Below are positions 26,818-34,687 of a stretch of 64,000 bases of DNA, piece after piece. The translations under genes and the position numbers were made by a program. Every line of letters begins with the position of its first letter. Positions within the stretch are counted from its first letter, which is position 1. Source of the DNA: JAGOEY01 sp017997515 (GTDB lineage: Bacteria > Pseudomonadota > Gammaproteobacteria > Burkholderiales > Burkholderiaceae_C); assembly GCA_026314275.1 (NCBI GenBank), contig CP111109.1, positions 2,232,001 to 2,296,000 of the forward strand, written 5' to 3'. The notes beneath the pieces are model-generated. The model was not told the DNA's origin. It saw only the letters and a list, made by a program, of their open reading frames with translations, and did not search any database.

Positions 26818-27795
26818 TCAGTCGGCGTAGATGCCTGCGGCCTTGATGGCGGGTGTGAAACGTGCCACTTCAGACTGGACAAACTTCTTGTGCTCGGCGG
26901 GTTCCATCCGTTTGTCGGTCACCACCACGGCACCCAGACCCTCCTGTTTCTTGATGAATTCAGGGTCTTTCAAAGCGGCCTTGAGGGCGGTGTTGAGCTT
27001 TTGCAAAACCGGCGCTGGTGTGCCCTTGGGAGCGTACATGCCATGCCAGATGGTGACCTGGAAGTTCTTCAGGCCGGATTCATCCAGTGTGGGGATGTCT
27101 TTCAGCGCTGGTGTCGTCAGGCGTTTGAGTGTGGTCACCGCGAAGGGCTTCACCTTCTTGGCTTCGATCTGGCTGGTGGTGTTGGTGGTCTGGTCACACA
27201 GCAGGTCGATCTGGCCACCCAGCAGGTCGGCGATGGCGGGGGCCGTGCCTTTGTACGGAACGGTGGTCATGTCGGCCTTGAGTTCGCTCTGGAACAGCAG
27301 TCCACACAGGTGGGATGCAGAGCCCACACCGGCATTGCCCAGATTCACCTTGCCGGGGTTCTTGGCGATCCAGTCGCGCAGTTCGGCGAGGTTCTTGGCT
27401 TCGATCTGGGGTTTGCCGATCAAGGTCATGGGCACGTCATTGATCATGCCCAGGTATTCGAAGTCGGTCTCGTAGTTGTAGCTGAGCTTGCGGTACAGCA
27501 CGGGGGTCGTGGCCATGCCCACATGGGTGACTAACAGCGTATGACCGTCGTTCTTCGCACGTGCCACCTTGGCGTTGCCGATGGTACTGCCGGCGCCTGC
27601 TGCGTTGTCGATCACGATCGGGGTGCCACCGAGCTGTCGGCTCATGGCTTCTGCCAGATCCCGGGCCACGCGGTCTGTGGGGCCGCCTGCGGCGAAGGGA
27701 ACCACGATCGTGACGGGCTTGCCATCGGGAAATTCAGCGGCCTGGGCACCAAAAGAGGCGGCAATCAGCAAGGCAATGGGAAGCAGTTTTTTCAT
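26818..27795 (-). CDS. Bug/TctC-family tricarboxylate-type binding protein
   Basis: 325 residues. Signal sequence MKKLLPIALLIAASFGAQAA, then FPDGKPVTIVVPFAAGGPTDRVARDLAEAM, the Bug ligand loop, and VVIDNAAGAGSTIGNA-like second loop. Ends at a strong terminator and follows the PaaK-like ligase gene by about 125 bp in the same direction. No TctAB membrane genes nearby. Ligand unknown; an aromatic or carboxylic acid is plausible given the neighbouring acyl-CoA ligases (inference). Confidence 0.93.
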   Translation of the reverse strand: MKKLLPIALLIAASFGAQAAEFPDGKPVTIVVPFAAGGPTDRVARDLAEAMSRQLGGTPIVIDNAAGAGSTIGNAKVARAKNDGHTLLVTHVGMATTPVLYRKLSYNYETDFEYLGMINDVPMTLIGKPQIEAKNLAELRDWIAKNPGKVNLGNAGVGSASHLCGLLFQSELKADMTTVPYKGTAPAIADLLGGQIDLLCDQTTNTTSQIEAKKVKPFAVTTLKRLTTPALKDIPTLDESGLKNFQVTIWHGMYAPKGTPAPVLQKLNTALKAALKDPEFIKKQEGLGAVVVTDKRMEPAEHKKFVQSEVARFTPAIKAAGIYAD

Positions 27796-27919
27796 GGTTA
27801 GTCCAGTGTGCAGAGAATCTGAGCCCGGATATTAACGGCAAGAACTGCGTTTTCGACATGGCGTATTCACTGAGAAAAATGCCAGAAAATCCTTGTGTTT
27901 CAACGGGTTATTGGGAGCC

Positions 27920-29194
27920 TCACTGGTAGCTACGGATGTCCTCGATGACTTTGCCGTCGTTGGGCAAACTTCCCGGTGCGACCATTTCGATGGCCCCGCG
28001 CAACTTGGTGATGTCACGAACGGCCTCACCCGCACGCTCGGCCAACGCCGGGTCGGTGGACCTGGTTTCTAGGCGCAGCGTCATGTGGTCATTGGCCATT
28101 TCTCCCCCCACCACCAGCCGGGCCTTGAGCACTTCGGGGAGGCGGCGCACCACCTCTGCGACCTGCCCGGGGTGCACAAACATACCGCGCACTTTGGTGG
28201 TCTGGTCGGCGCGACCCATCCAGCCTTTGATGCGGGTGTTGGTGCGGCCCGTGGGGCAGGTGCCCGGCAGCACGGCGGACAAATCGCCGGTGCCAAAACG
28301 CACAAGCGGGTAATCAGGGTTGAGCGTGGTGACGACCAGTTCACCCACCTCACCTTCGGGCACCGGGTCGCCGGTGCCGGGGCGCACAATTTCGACAATG
28401 ACACCTTCGTCCAGCACCAGGCCTTCGCGGGCGGCGGTTTCGTAGGCGATCAGCCCCAGGTCTGCGGTGGCATAACACTGGTAGGCCGCAATACCGCGTT
28501 CACCCAACCAGTCACGCAGCGAGGGTGGGCATGCTTCACCCGACACCAGCGCACGTTTGACGCTGGGCAGCGTCACACCCATATCGGCGGCTTTTTCCAC
28601 GATCAGCTTGAGGAAGCTGGGTGTACCGATGTAGCCCGCGGGCTGCAGGTCGACCATGGCTTGCACCTGCTGTTCCGTCTGGCCCGTGCCGCCGGGGAAC
28701 ACCGTACAGCCCAGCGCATGGGCGCCGGTTTCCATCATCGAACCGGCGGGTACAAAGTGGTAACTGAAGCTGTTGTGGATCAGGTCGCCCGCGCGGAAGC
28801 CCGCGGCGTACATGGTGCGGGCCATGCGCCAGTAGTCTGCGCGTGTGCCTTCAGGTTCGTAGATGGTGCCGGGGCTGGCAAACACGCGCCGCATGGCGTG
28901 CCCGAAGTCGAGCGCGCTGAAGCCGCCGAAGACCTTACCCGCATTCGCCCCATTCCCGTTGGCGCTTGCGCGCGCGGCCTGCTGGCGCTCCAGCAATTCG
29001 TATTTACGGGTGACGGGCAAACGCGCCAGCGCTTCGCGGCTGCTGACACTGGCGGCATCCATGCCCGCCAGGATGCTCGCAAACGCGGCGCTGTGCTGTT
29101 GCGCGTGGGCGATCTGGCCGGGCAGTGCCGCCATCAGGGCCGCTTCACGCGCCTGGGGGCTGCGGGTTTCCAGGGCGTCGTAGAACGTGTTCAT
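27920..29194 (-). CDS. Phenylacetate-CoA ligase-like AMP-forming enzyme (PaaK family)
   Basis: 424 residues, the size of PaaK. Features: FSALDFGHAMRRVFASPGTIYEPEG (substrate region), the ATP-binding ATADLGLIAYET, the hinge FGTGDLSAVLPG, GRADQTTKVRGMFVHPGQVAEVV and a C-terminal PaaK-type domain. Activates a carboxylic acid to its CoA ester. It lies downstream of a Liv-type ABC transporter, as in aromatic-acid uptake loci. Actual acid unknown. Confidence 0.88.
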   Translation of the reverse strand: MNTFYDALETRSPQAREAALMAALPGQIAHAQQHSAAFASILAGMDAASVSSREALARLPVTRKYELLERQQAARASANGNGANAGKVFGGFSALDFGHAMRRVFASPGTIYEPEGTRADYWRMARTMYAAGFRAGDLIHNSFSYHFVPAGSMMETGAHALGCTVFPGGTGQTEQQVQAMVDLQPAGYIGTPSFLKLIVEKAADMGVTLPSVKRALVSGEACPPSLRDWLGERGIAAYQCYATADLGLIAYETAAREGLVLDEGVIVEIVRPGTGDPVPEGEVGELVVTTLNPDYPLVRFGTGDLSAVLPGTCPTGRTNTRIKGWMGRADQTTKVRGMFVHPGQVAEVVRRLPEVLKARLVVGGEMANDHMTLRLETRSTDPALAERAGEAVRDITKLRGAIEMVAPGSLPNDGKVIEDIRSYQ

Positions 29195-29212
29195 GCCTGG
29201 GCTTTCTATACG

Positions 29213-29272
29213 GTTTTGAATGAAATTGGCCTCTGGCGCTTATCTATCAAGCGGGAGTAGCTATGAAATCAG
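29213..29272 (+). repeat. Dispersed repeat family A, copy 3
   Basis: Contains TGAAATTGGCCTCTGGCGC, a spacer, GCGGGAGTAGCTAT and a degenerate 3' end. Intergenic between the PaaK-like gene start and livF end. Confidence 0.7.
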
Positions 29273-29290
29273 GAGTATTTGGGAGTGGGT

Positions 29291-29321
29291 AAAAAAGGGC
29301 GTTGCACCCACTGCAACGCTC
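29291..29321 (-). terminator. Rho-independent terminator after livF
   Basis: Stem GCGTTGCA-loop-TGCAACGC extended by two more pairs (one G-U), followed on the minus strand by CCTTTTTTACC. It ends the livF message and separates it from the PaaK-like gene. Confidence 0.88.
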
Positions 29322-29352
29322 CACGCACGTGCAGATGTGATCCAGCGGCATC

Positions 29353-30165
29353 TCATGCCAGCCACCGTTTGCGGCGCTTGTAGCTCTTCACGTCTTTGAA
29401 GCTCTTACGCTCGCCGCCGCCCACGCCGAGGTAAAACTCTTTCACGTCTTCGTTGGTCGCCAGGTCCTGTGCGGCTCCGTCCATGACGATGCGGCCCGAC
29501 TCCATGATGTAGCCGTAGTCGGAGTATTTCAGCGCCATGTTGGTGTTCTGCTCAGCCAGCAGAAAGGTGACTTTCTCGCGCTGGTTCAGGTCTTTCACGA
29601 TGTTAAAAACCTCTTCCACGATCTGGGGTGCCAGGCCCATGGAGGGCTCGTCCAGCAGCACCATGCTCGGGTTGGCCATCAGCGCGCGGCCAATGGCACA
29701 CATCTGCTGCTCGCCGCCCGAGGTGTAGGCGGCCTGGCTGGTGCGCCGGGTCTTGAGGCGCGGGAAGTAGGTGTAGACCTTTTCCAGGTTGGCGGCGATC
29801 TCGCCTTTATCGCTGCGGGTGTAGGCACCGGTCATGAGGTTGTCTTCAATGCTCAGGTGGGCGAAGCAGTGCCGCCCCTCCATGACCTGCACCACACCGC
29901 GCTGCACCAGATCGGCGAGGGTCAGGTTTTCGATGCGCTCACCACGCAGCTCGATCGAGCCTTTGGTGACTTCGCCTCGTTCACCCTTGAGCAGGTTGGA
30001 GATGGCGCGCAAGGTGGTCGTTTTTCCCGCCCCGTTACCGCCCAGGATGGCCACGATGCTGCCCTGGGGCACCTGCAGGGACACGCCCTTGAGCACCAGG
30101 ATCACATGGTTGTAGATGACCTCGATGCCGTTGACGTTCAGGACGATGTTGGTTTGCTGGGTCAT
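29353..30165 (-). CDS. Branched-chain amino acid-type ABC transporter ATP-binding protein LivF
   Basis: 270 residues. Walker A GGNGAGKTTT, Q-loop/VQVMEGRHCFAHLSIEDNL, signature SGGEQQM, Walker B MVLLDEPSMGLAP, and H-loop-like LLAEQNTNMAL (the LivF Gln variant). Carries a basic C-terminal tail (RKSFKDVKSYKRRKRWLA) seen in the aromatic-associated subgroup. Works with the LivG, LivH, LivM and binding protein encoded just upstream. Confidence 0.95.
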   Translation of the reverse strand: MTQQTNIVLNVNGIEVIYNHVILVLKGVSLQVPQGSIVAILGGNGAGKTTTLRAISNLLKGERGEVTKGSIELRGERIENLTLADLVQRGVVQVMEGRHCFAHLSIEDNLMTGAYTRSDKGEIAANLEKVYTYFPRLKTRRTSQAAYTSGGEQQMCAIGRALMANPSMVLLDEPSMGLAPQIVEEVFNIVKDLNQREKVTFLLAEQNTNMALKYSDYGYIMESGRIVMDGAAQDLATNEDVKEFYLGVGGGERKSFKDVKSYKRRKRWLA

Positions 30166-30222
30166 GACTTCAATCGTTTTTCAAGAACTTTGGGACTGTT
30201 TGCTCTCCCCGGTGAACGCCGC

Positions 30223-30247
30223 GGAACCGGCTGTGCCGGGCCGCTGG
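30223..30247 (+). repeat. Dispersed repeat family B, copy 3
   Basis: Same 25-nt block as 5400-5424 with two substitutions (GGAACCGGCTGTGCCGGG then CCGCTGG). Sits between the binding-protein stop and livF start, inside the operon. Confidence 0.72.
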
Positions 30248-30265
30248 CGTTGCCTGGGGCGTTGT

Positions 30266-31600
30266 TTAAGACTGGCAGTCGGCCGGGGTGCGCGGCGTGA
30301 TCTTCTTCTCGGCTGCGTACTTGGCGGCAGCAGCCTTGACCATGGGGCGGATGATCTGTTCATCACCCTGCAGCCAGTCACCGGTGAAGTTCCAGTTTTT
30401 GCCGTCCCAGGTGTGCAGGCGCGCCCAGGCGGCGCCCATGTGGTCGGTGCACGATGTGCTGATCGGGCGCAGCACGCCCGCAAAGCCCAGCGCGTCGAGT
30501 TTGGCCTGGGTCAGGTTCAGATTTTCCAGCCCCCAGCGGACCTGCTCGCCATTCATGATCTTGCCTTTGCCGAAGCGCTCCTGTGCCGCGCGGATACCCT
30601 CCACCGCCAGCATGGCGCTCATAGCGCCGCGCAGGTACAGCACCTGGCCCACTTCTTCCTTGGGGCCCGTGCCCTGGCCCTTGGCGTGCACCATGGACAA
30701 CATGTCCTGCACCACCTTGGCCTTGAAGTCGGCGCTGTTTTGCAGGGTGATGGCGTTGTAGCCCTTGGCGCCTTCGGCTACGTCTTTCACATCGGGCTCG
30801 GCACCGGACCACCACACGCCGTACATCTTTTCACGCGGATAACCGGTGGCCTGGGCTTCCTTCAGTGCGGTGGAGTTCATCACGCCAAAGCCCCACAGGA
30901 TGGTGTAGTCGGGGCGCGACTGGCGCACCTGCAGCCACGTGGCTTTCTGCTCGACGCCAGGTGCCGTGACGGGCAGCAACTGCAGCTCGAAGCCGTGCAT
31001 CTTGGCGCGTTCCTGCAGGATGGGCAGGGACTCTTTGCCGAATGGGCTGTCGTGGTACACCACGGCGATCTTCTTGCCCTTGAGCTTGTCCAGCCCGCCT
31101 TCTTTTTTGCCGATGGCCTGGACGATGGCGTCGCCTGCCACCCAGTAGTTGCCAGCCAGCGGGAAGTTCCACTTGAACACCGAGCCATCGGCGCTTTCGC
31201 TGCGGCCATAACCCAGGGTCACCAGCGGAATCTTGTCGGTAGGCGCTTTTTCGGTGATGGCGAAGGTGGCACCGGTGGACCAGGGCTGGATCACCGCCGC
31301 ACCGCCATTCTTGTCCTTCAGGCGTTCATAACACTCCACGCTGCGGGCCGTGTCGTAGCTGGTTTCGCATTCCTCGAACGCGATCTTCACGCCGTTGATA
31401 CCGCCGCGTGCGTTCACCAGCTTGTAGTAGTCCACCGTGCCATTGGCAATAGGGATGCCGTTGGGCGCGTAAGGGCCGGTGCGGTACGACAACACCGGAA
31501 TGAACTGCTCCTTGGCTTGCGCCTGCGCGCTAACCGGTGCCATGAGGGAAGCGCCGGAGGCCACCAGGGCCGCAGCGAGTGCCAGATTACGAACTTTCAT
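30266..31600 (-). CDS. Liv-type ABC transporter substrate-binding protein
   Basis: 444 residues. Signal sequence MKVRNLALAAALVASGASLMAPVSAQAQA, then EQFIPVLSYRTGPYAPNGIPIANG. Long relative to LivJ (~370 aa), with the extended C-terminal region (…GDWLQGDEQIIRPMVKAAAAKY) typical of the subgroup paired with acyl-CoA synthetase genes. Located between livM and livF. Ligand probably not a simple amino acid (inference from linked CoA ligases). Confidence 0.93.
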   Translation of the reverse strand: MKVRNLALAAALVASGASLMAPVSAQAQAKEQFIPVLSYRTGPYAPNGIPIANGTVDYYKLVNARGGINGVKIAFEECETSYDTARSVECYERLKDKNGGAAVIQPWSTGATFAITEKAPTDKIPLVTLGYGRSESADGSVFKWNFPLAGNYWVAGDAIVQAIGKKEGGLDKLKGKKIAVVYHDSPFGKESLPILQERAKMHGFELQLLPVTAPGVEQKATWLQVRQSRPDYTILWGFGVMNSTALKEAQATGYPREKMYGVWWSGAEPDVKDVAEGAKGYNAITLQNSADFKAKVVQDMLSMVHAKGQGTGPKEEVGQVLYLRGAMSAMLAVEGIRAAQERFGKGKIMNGEQVRWGLENLNLTQAKLDALGFAGVLRPISTSCTDHMGAAWARLHTWDGKNWNFTGDWLQGDEQIIRPMVKAAAAKYAAEKKITPRTPADCQS

Positions 31601-31688
31601 TTGTCTCTCCTAGAGGTTTTGGAAACTGAAGCACGACCACAACACACACGAAAACAGAAAAATAGACGACTGCCCAAAGCAGCGGCGT

Positions 31689-32765
31689 TTAATGGGGAAA
31701 CGGCCACAGGCGCAGCTTCTGTTTGCCGATGGACCAGAGCTTGGCCAGGCCATGGGGCTCGACGATCAGGAACCACACGATCAGCGCACCGAACAACATC
31801 AGCTCGATGTGCGAAACGGTTGCTGTGGACATCTCCACGCCCACCAACAGGGCCAGCGCCGGCAGGAACTGCGACAGGAAGATCGGCAGCACGACGATGA
31901 ACGCTGCACCAAAGAAGCCCCCCATGATGGAGCCCATGCCCCCCAGGATGACCATGAACAGCAGCCGGAACGACAGGTCCACCGAGAAAGCGGCGGGCTC
32001 CCAGGCGCCCAGGTAGAAGAAGCCCCAGAGTGCGCCTGCCACACCGATGACAAAAGAGCTCACGGCAAACGCAGTCAGCTTGGCGTACATCGGGCGGATG
32101 CCGATCACCGAGGCCGCCACGTCCATGTCGCGGATGGCCATCCATTCGCGACCGATGGCACCCCGCACCAGGTTCTTCACCGCCAGGCTAATCACCGCCA
32201 GCACCGCCAGGCAGAACAGGTATTTGGAGACATCACTCTGCAGCGGCATACCAAACACCTGTAACTGGGACACGGCCACCGTGCCGGACGCGTTGTCCAA
32301 CGTGAACCATTTGATGCGCAGGAACATCCAGTCAGAGAAGAACTGCGCAGCCAGCGTGGCCACCGCCAGGTACAGGCCCTTGACACGCAGGCTGGGCAGG
32401 CCGAACAGGATGCCGAAGACCGTGGCGCACAGCCCACCCAGAATCAGCGAAGGGATGAGCGGCATGCCTGGAATACGCATGAAGATGTTGTAGGCACCAT
32501 ACGCACCCACGGCCATGAAGGCCCCGGAGCCCAGTGAAATCTGGCCGCAGTAACCCACCAGCACATTCACCCCCACGGCGGCAAGCGACATGATGAGGAA
32601 AGGCAGCAGCACGGCGCGAAACATGTAGTCGCTGGCCGTCAGGGGCACCACAACGAAGGCCAGCACCAGCAATGCCAGCATGGCCCAGCGGTCCTGGCGG
32701 ATCGGCAGGATTTGCTGGTCGGCCCGGTAGCTGGTTTTGAACTGCCCGTTTTCTCTGTAAATCAT
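31689..32765 (-). CDS. Liv-type ABC transporter permease LivM
   Basis: 358 residues, about nine to ten hydrophobic segments. Family block VGYCGQISLGSGAFMAVGAYGAYN and the cytoplasmic EAA-like loop IGREWMAIRDMDVAASVIGIRPMYAKLTAFAVSSF are seen. Separated from livH by a 120-bp gap holding five hairpins. Confidence 0.95.
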   Translation of the reverse strand: MIYRENGQFKTSYRADQQILPIRQDRWAMLALLVLAFVVVPLTASDYMFRAVLLPFLIMSLAAVGVNVLVGYCGQISLGSGAFMAVGAYGAYNIFMRIPGMPLIPSLILGGLCATVFGILFGLPSLRVKGLYLAVATLAAQFFSDWMFLRIKWFTLDNASGTVAVSQLQVFGMPLQSDVSKYLFCLAVLAVISLAVKNLVRGAIGREWMAIRDMDVAASVIGIRPMYAKLTAFAVSSFVIGVAGALWGFFYLGAWEPAAFSVDLSFRLLFMVILGGMGSIMGGFFGAAFIVVLPIFLSQFLPALALLVGVEMSTATVSHIELMLFGALIVWFLIVEPHGLAKLWSIGKQKLRLWPFPH

Positions 32766-32805
32766 TCTTCTCTCGCAATCTTTTAGCTACGACACGCTAC
32801 GCTTA

Positions 32806-32896
32806 ACTTTGCTTTGCAAAGTGAGTCTTCGCTGGAAGACCATCCTTCACCTTCGGTGAAGAACCCTGCGGGTTTATCGTGTGTTTCACACACGAT
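32806..32896. repeat. Array of five consecutive perfect hairpins between livH and livM
   Basis: Five back-to-back inverted repeats: ACTTTGC-TTT-GCAAAGT (32806-32822), GTCTTC-GCTG-GAAGAC (32825-32840), CTTCACC-TTC-GGTGAAG (32845-32861), AACCC-TGC-GGGTT (32862-32874) and ATCGTGTG-TTTCA-CACACGAT (32876-32896). All arms are perfect. The last one overlaps the livH stop region. Likely an mRNA structure tuning livH versus livM expression, or a mobile repeat. Confidence 0.85.
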
Positions 32897-33815
32897 CGAT
32901 GATCTTCTCGCCAAACAGCCCTTGCGGCCGGATCAGCAGGAAGCCCAGCGCCAGCACATAGGCAAACCAGATCTCGATGCCTCCGCCGACGAACGGGCCC
33001 AGGTACACCTCGGACAGCTTCTCGCCGACGCCGATGATCAGCCCGCCGATGATTGCGCCGGGCACCGAGGTGAGACCACCCAGGATGACCACTGGCAGGG
33101 CCCGCATGGCCACCGTGGCCAGCGAGAACTGCACGCCCAGCTTGCTGCCCCAGATCATCCCGGCCACCAGTGCCACGACACCGGCCACAAACCAGACGAT
33201 GACCCAGATGCGGTTGAGCGGAATACCGATGGACTGGGCCGCCTGGTGGTCGTCAGCCACGGCGCGTAATGCACGGCCGGTGGAGGTTTTCTGGAAGAAC
33301 AGGCTGAGCAGCACCACCAGCAGGGCTGCGATCAGTGCTGCTACCAGGTCTTCCTTGTTGATCAGAATGCCACCCTGGAACAGGGAGTCCAGCACGAAGA
33401 TCGGGTCTTTGGGCATACCAATGTCGATCTTGTAGATGTTGCTGCCAAAGATGGTTTGCCCCAGGCCTTCCATGAAATAGGTGATACCCAGCGTGGCCAT
33501 CAGCAGGGTGGCACCTTCCTGGTTGACCAGGTGGCGCAGCACCAGCCGCTCGATCAGCCAGGCCATCAGGAACATGATGAAGGCCGCAATGAGGAAGGCG
33601 CCAATGTTGGCCAGGGTGCGGCTCTCGATGCCTGTCCATTGCGGAATCCATTCGGCAAACCGGGCCATGGCCAGTGCCGCGAACAGCACCATCGCACCTT
33701 GCGCAAAGTTGAAGACACCCGACGCCTTGTAAATCAGCACAAAGCCCAGTGCCACCAGCGAATACAGCATGCCGGCCATCAGGCCACCGAGCAGTGTTTC
33801 TAAAAAGAATGCCAT
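32886..33815 (-). CDS. Liv-type ABC transporter permease LivH
   Basis: 309 residues from ATG 33815, which follows AGGAGAAAAAA; the longer frame to 33899 overlaps livG and is rejected. Hydrophobic throughout, with GVFNFAQGAMVLFAALAMARF and the loop TGRALRAVADDHQAAQSIGIPLNRIWVIVWFVAG diagnostic of LivH. Ten bp downstream of livG. Confidence 0.95.
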   Translation of the reverse strand: MAFFLETLLGGLMAGMLYSLVALGFVLIYKASGVFNFAQGAMVLFAALAMARFAEWIPQWTGIESRTLANIGAFLIAAFIMFLMAWLIERLVLRHLVNQEGATLLMATLGITYFMEGLGQTIFGSNIYKIDIGMPKDPIFVLDSLFQGGILINKEDLVAALIAALLVVLLSLFFQKTSTGRALRAVADDHQAAQSIGIPLNRIWVIVWFVAGVVALVAGMIWGSKLGVQFSLATVAMRALPVVILGGLTSVPGAIIGGLIIGVGEKLSEVYLGPFVGGGIEIWFAYVLALGFLLIRPQGLFGEKIIDRV

Positions 33816-33825
33816 TTTTTTCTCC

Positions 33826-34608
33826 TCAGTGGCTCGTGCCAAGGTAGGCGCTGATGACGTCCGGGTTGGCGCGCACCTCTTCGGGTGTGCCGTCGCCAAT
33901 CTTCTTGCCGTAGTCCAGCACCACCACGCGGTCGCTGATGTCCATGACCACCCCCATGTCGTGTTCGATCAAGACTACGGTGGTGCCAAACTCGTCGTTC
34001 ACGTCCAGCACGAAGCGGCACATGTCCTGTTTCTCTTCCACGTTCATGCCGGCCATGGGCTCGTCGAGCAGCAGCACCTGCGGCTCCATGGCCAGGGCAC
34101 GGCCCAGGTCCACGCGTTTTTGCAGGCCGTAGGGCAACTGGCCCACAGGTGTCTTGCGGTAAGCCTGGATTTCGAGGAAGTCGATGATGTGTTCGACGTA
34201 TTCGCGGTGGCGTGTTTCTTCACGCTCTGCGGGGCCGATCCGCAGCGCCTGCATCAGCAGGTTGCTTTTGATCTTGAGGTTGCGCCCGGTCATGATGTTG
34301 TCCACCACACTCATGCCCTTGAACAGCGCCAGGTTCTGGAAAGTGCGCGCCACACCCATCTCCGCCACTTGGCGCGAGTTCATGTGGCTGAAGGTTTTGC
34401 CACGGAAGGTGATGGAGCCGTCCGACGGGGTGTAGACCCCGTTGATGCAGTTCAGCATCGAGCTTTTGCCTGCGCCGTTGGGGCCGATGATGGCGCGGAT
34501 TTCATGCTCACGCACGTTGAATGAAATGTCCGTCAACGCTTTCACGCCGCCAAATCGCAGGCTGATGTTGTTGACGTCGAGGATGACGTCGCCGATCTTC
34601 TTGCTCAT
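33826..34608 (-). CDS. Liv-type ABC transporter ATP-binding protein LivG
   Basis: 260 residues. Walker A GPNGAGKSSM, the LivG-type GVARTFQNLALFKGMSVVDNIMTGRN, a signature region PYGLQKRVDLGRAL (LQKRV variant of LSGGQ), Walker B VLLLDEPMAGMN and VLIEHDMGVVMDISDRVVVLDYG. First Liv gene after the acyl-CoA synthetase. Confidence 0.95.
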   Translation of the reverse strand: MSKKIGDVILDVNNISLRFGGVKALTDISFNVREHEIRAIIGPNGAGKSSMLNCINGVYTPSDGSITFRGKTFSHMNSRQVAEMGVARTFQNLALFKGMSVVDNIMTGRNLKIKSNLLMQALRIGPAEREETRHREYVEHIIDFLEIQAYRKTPVGQLPYGLQKRVDLGRALAMEPQVLLLDEPMAGMNVEEKQDMCRFVLDVNDEFGTTVVLIEHDMGVVMDISDRVVVLDYGKKIGDGTPEEVRANPDVISAYLGTSH

Positions 34609-34639
34609 GGAGCCCCCACGCTTGTCATTTCATGTACTG

Positions 34640-34680
34640 CGCTGCCCCCCGAGGGGGCCTTCGCAACTTGGAGCGGTCCG
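34640..34680. repeat. Possible degenerate family B repeat between livG and the synthetase
   Basis: GCTGCCCCCCGAGGGGGCC forms a short GC hairpin and is followed by GGAGCGGTCCGGCG, resembling the flanks of family B blocks. Match is partial. Confidence 0.4.
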
Positions 34681-34687
34681 GCGTTGC

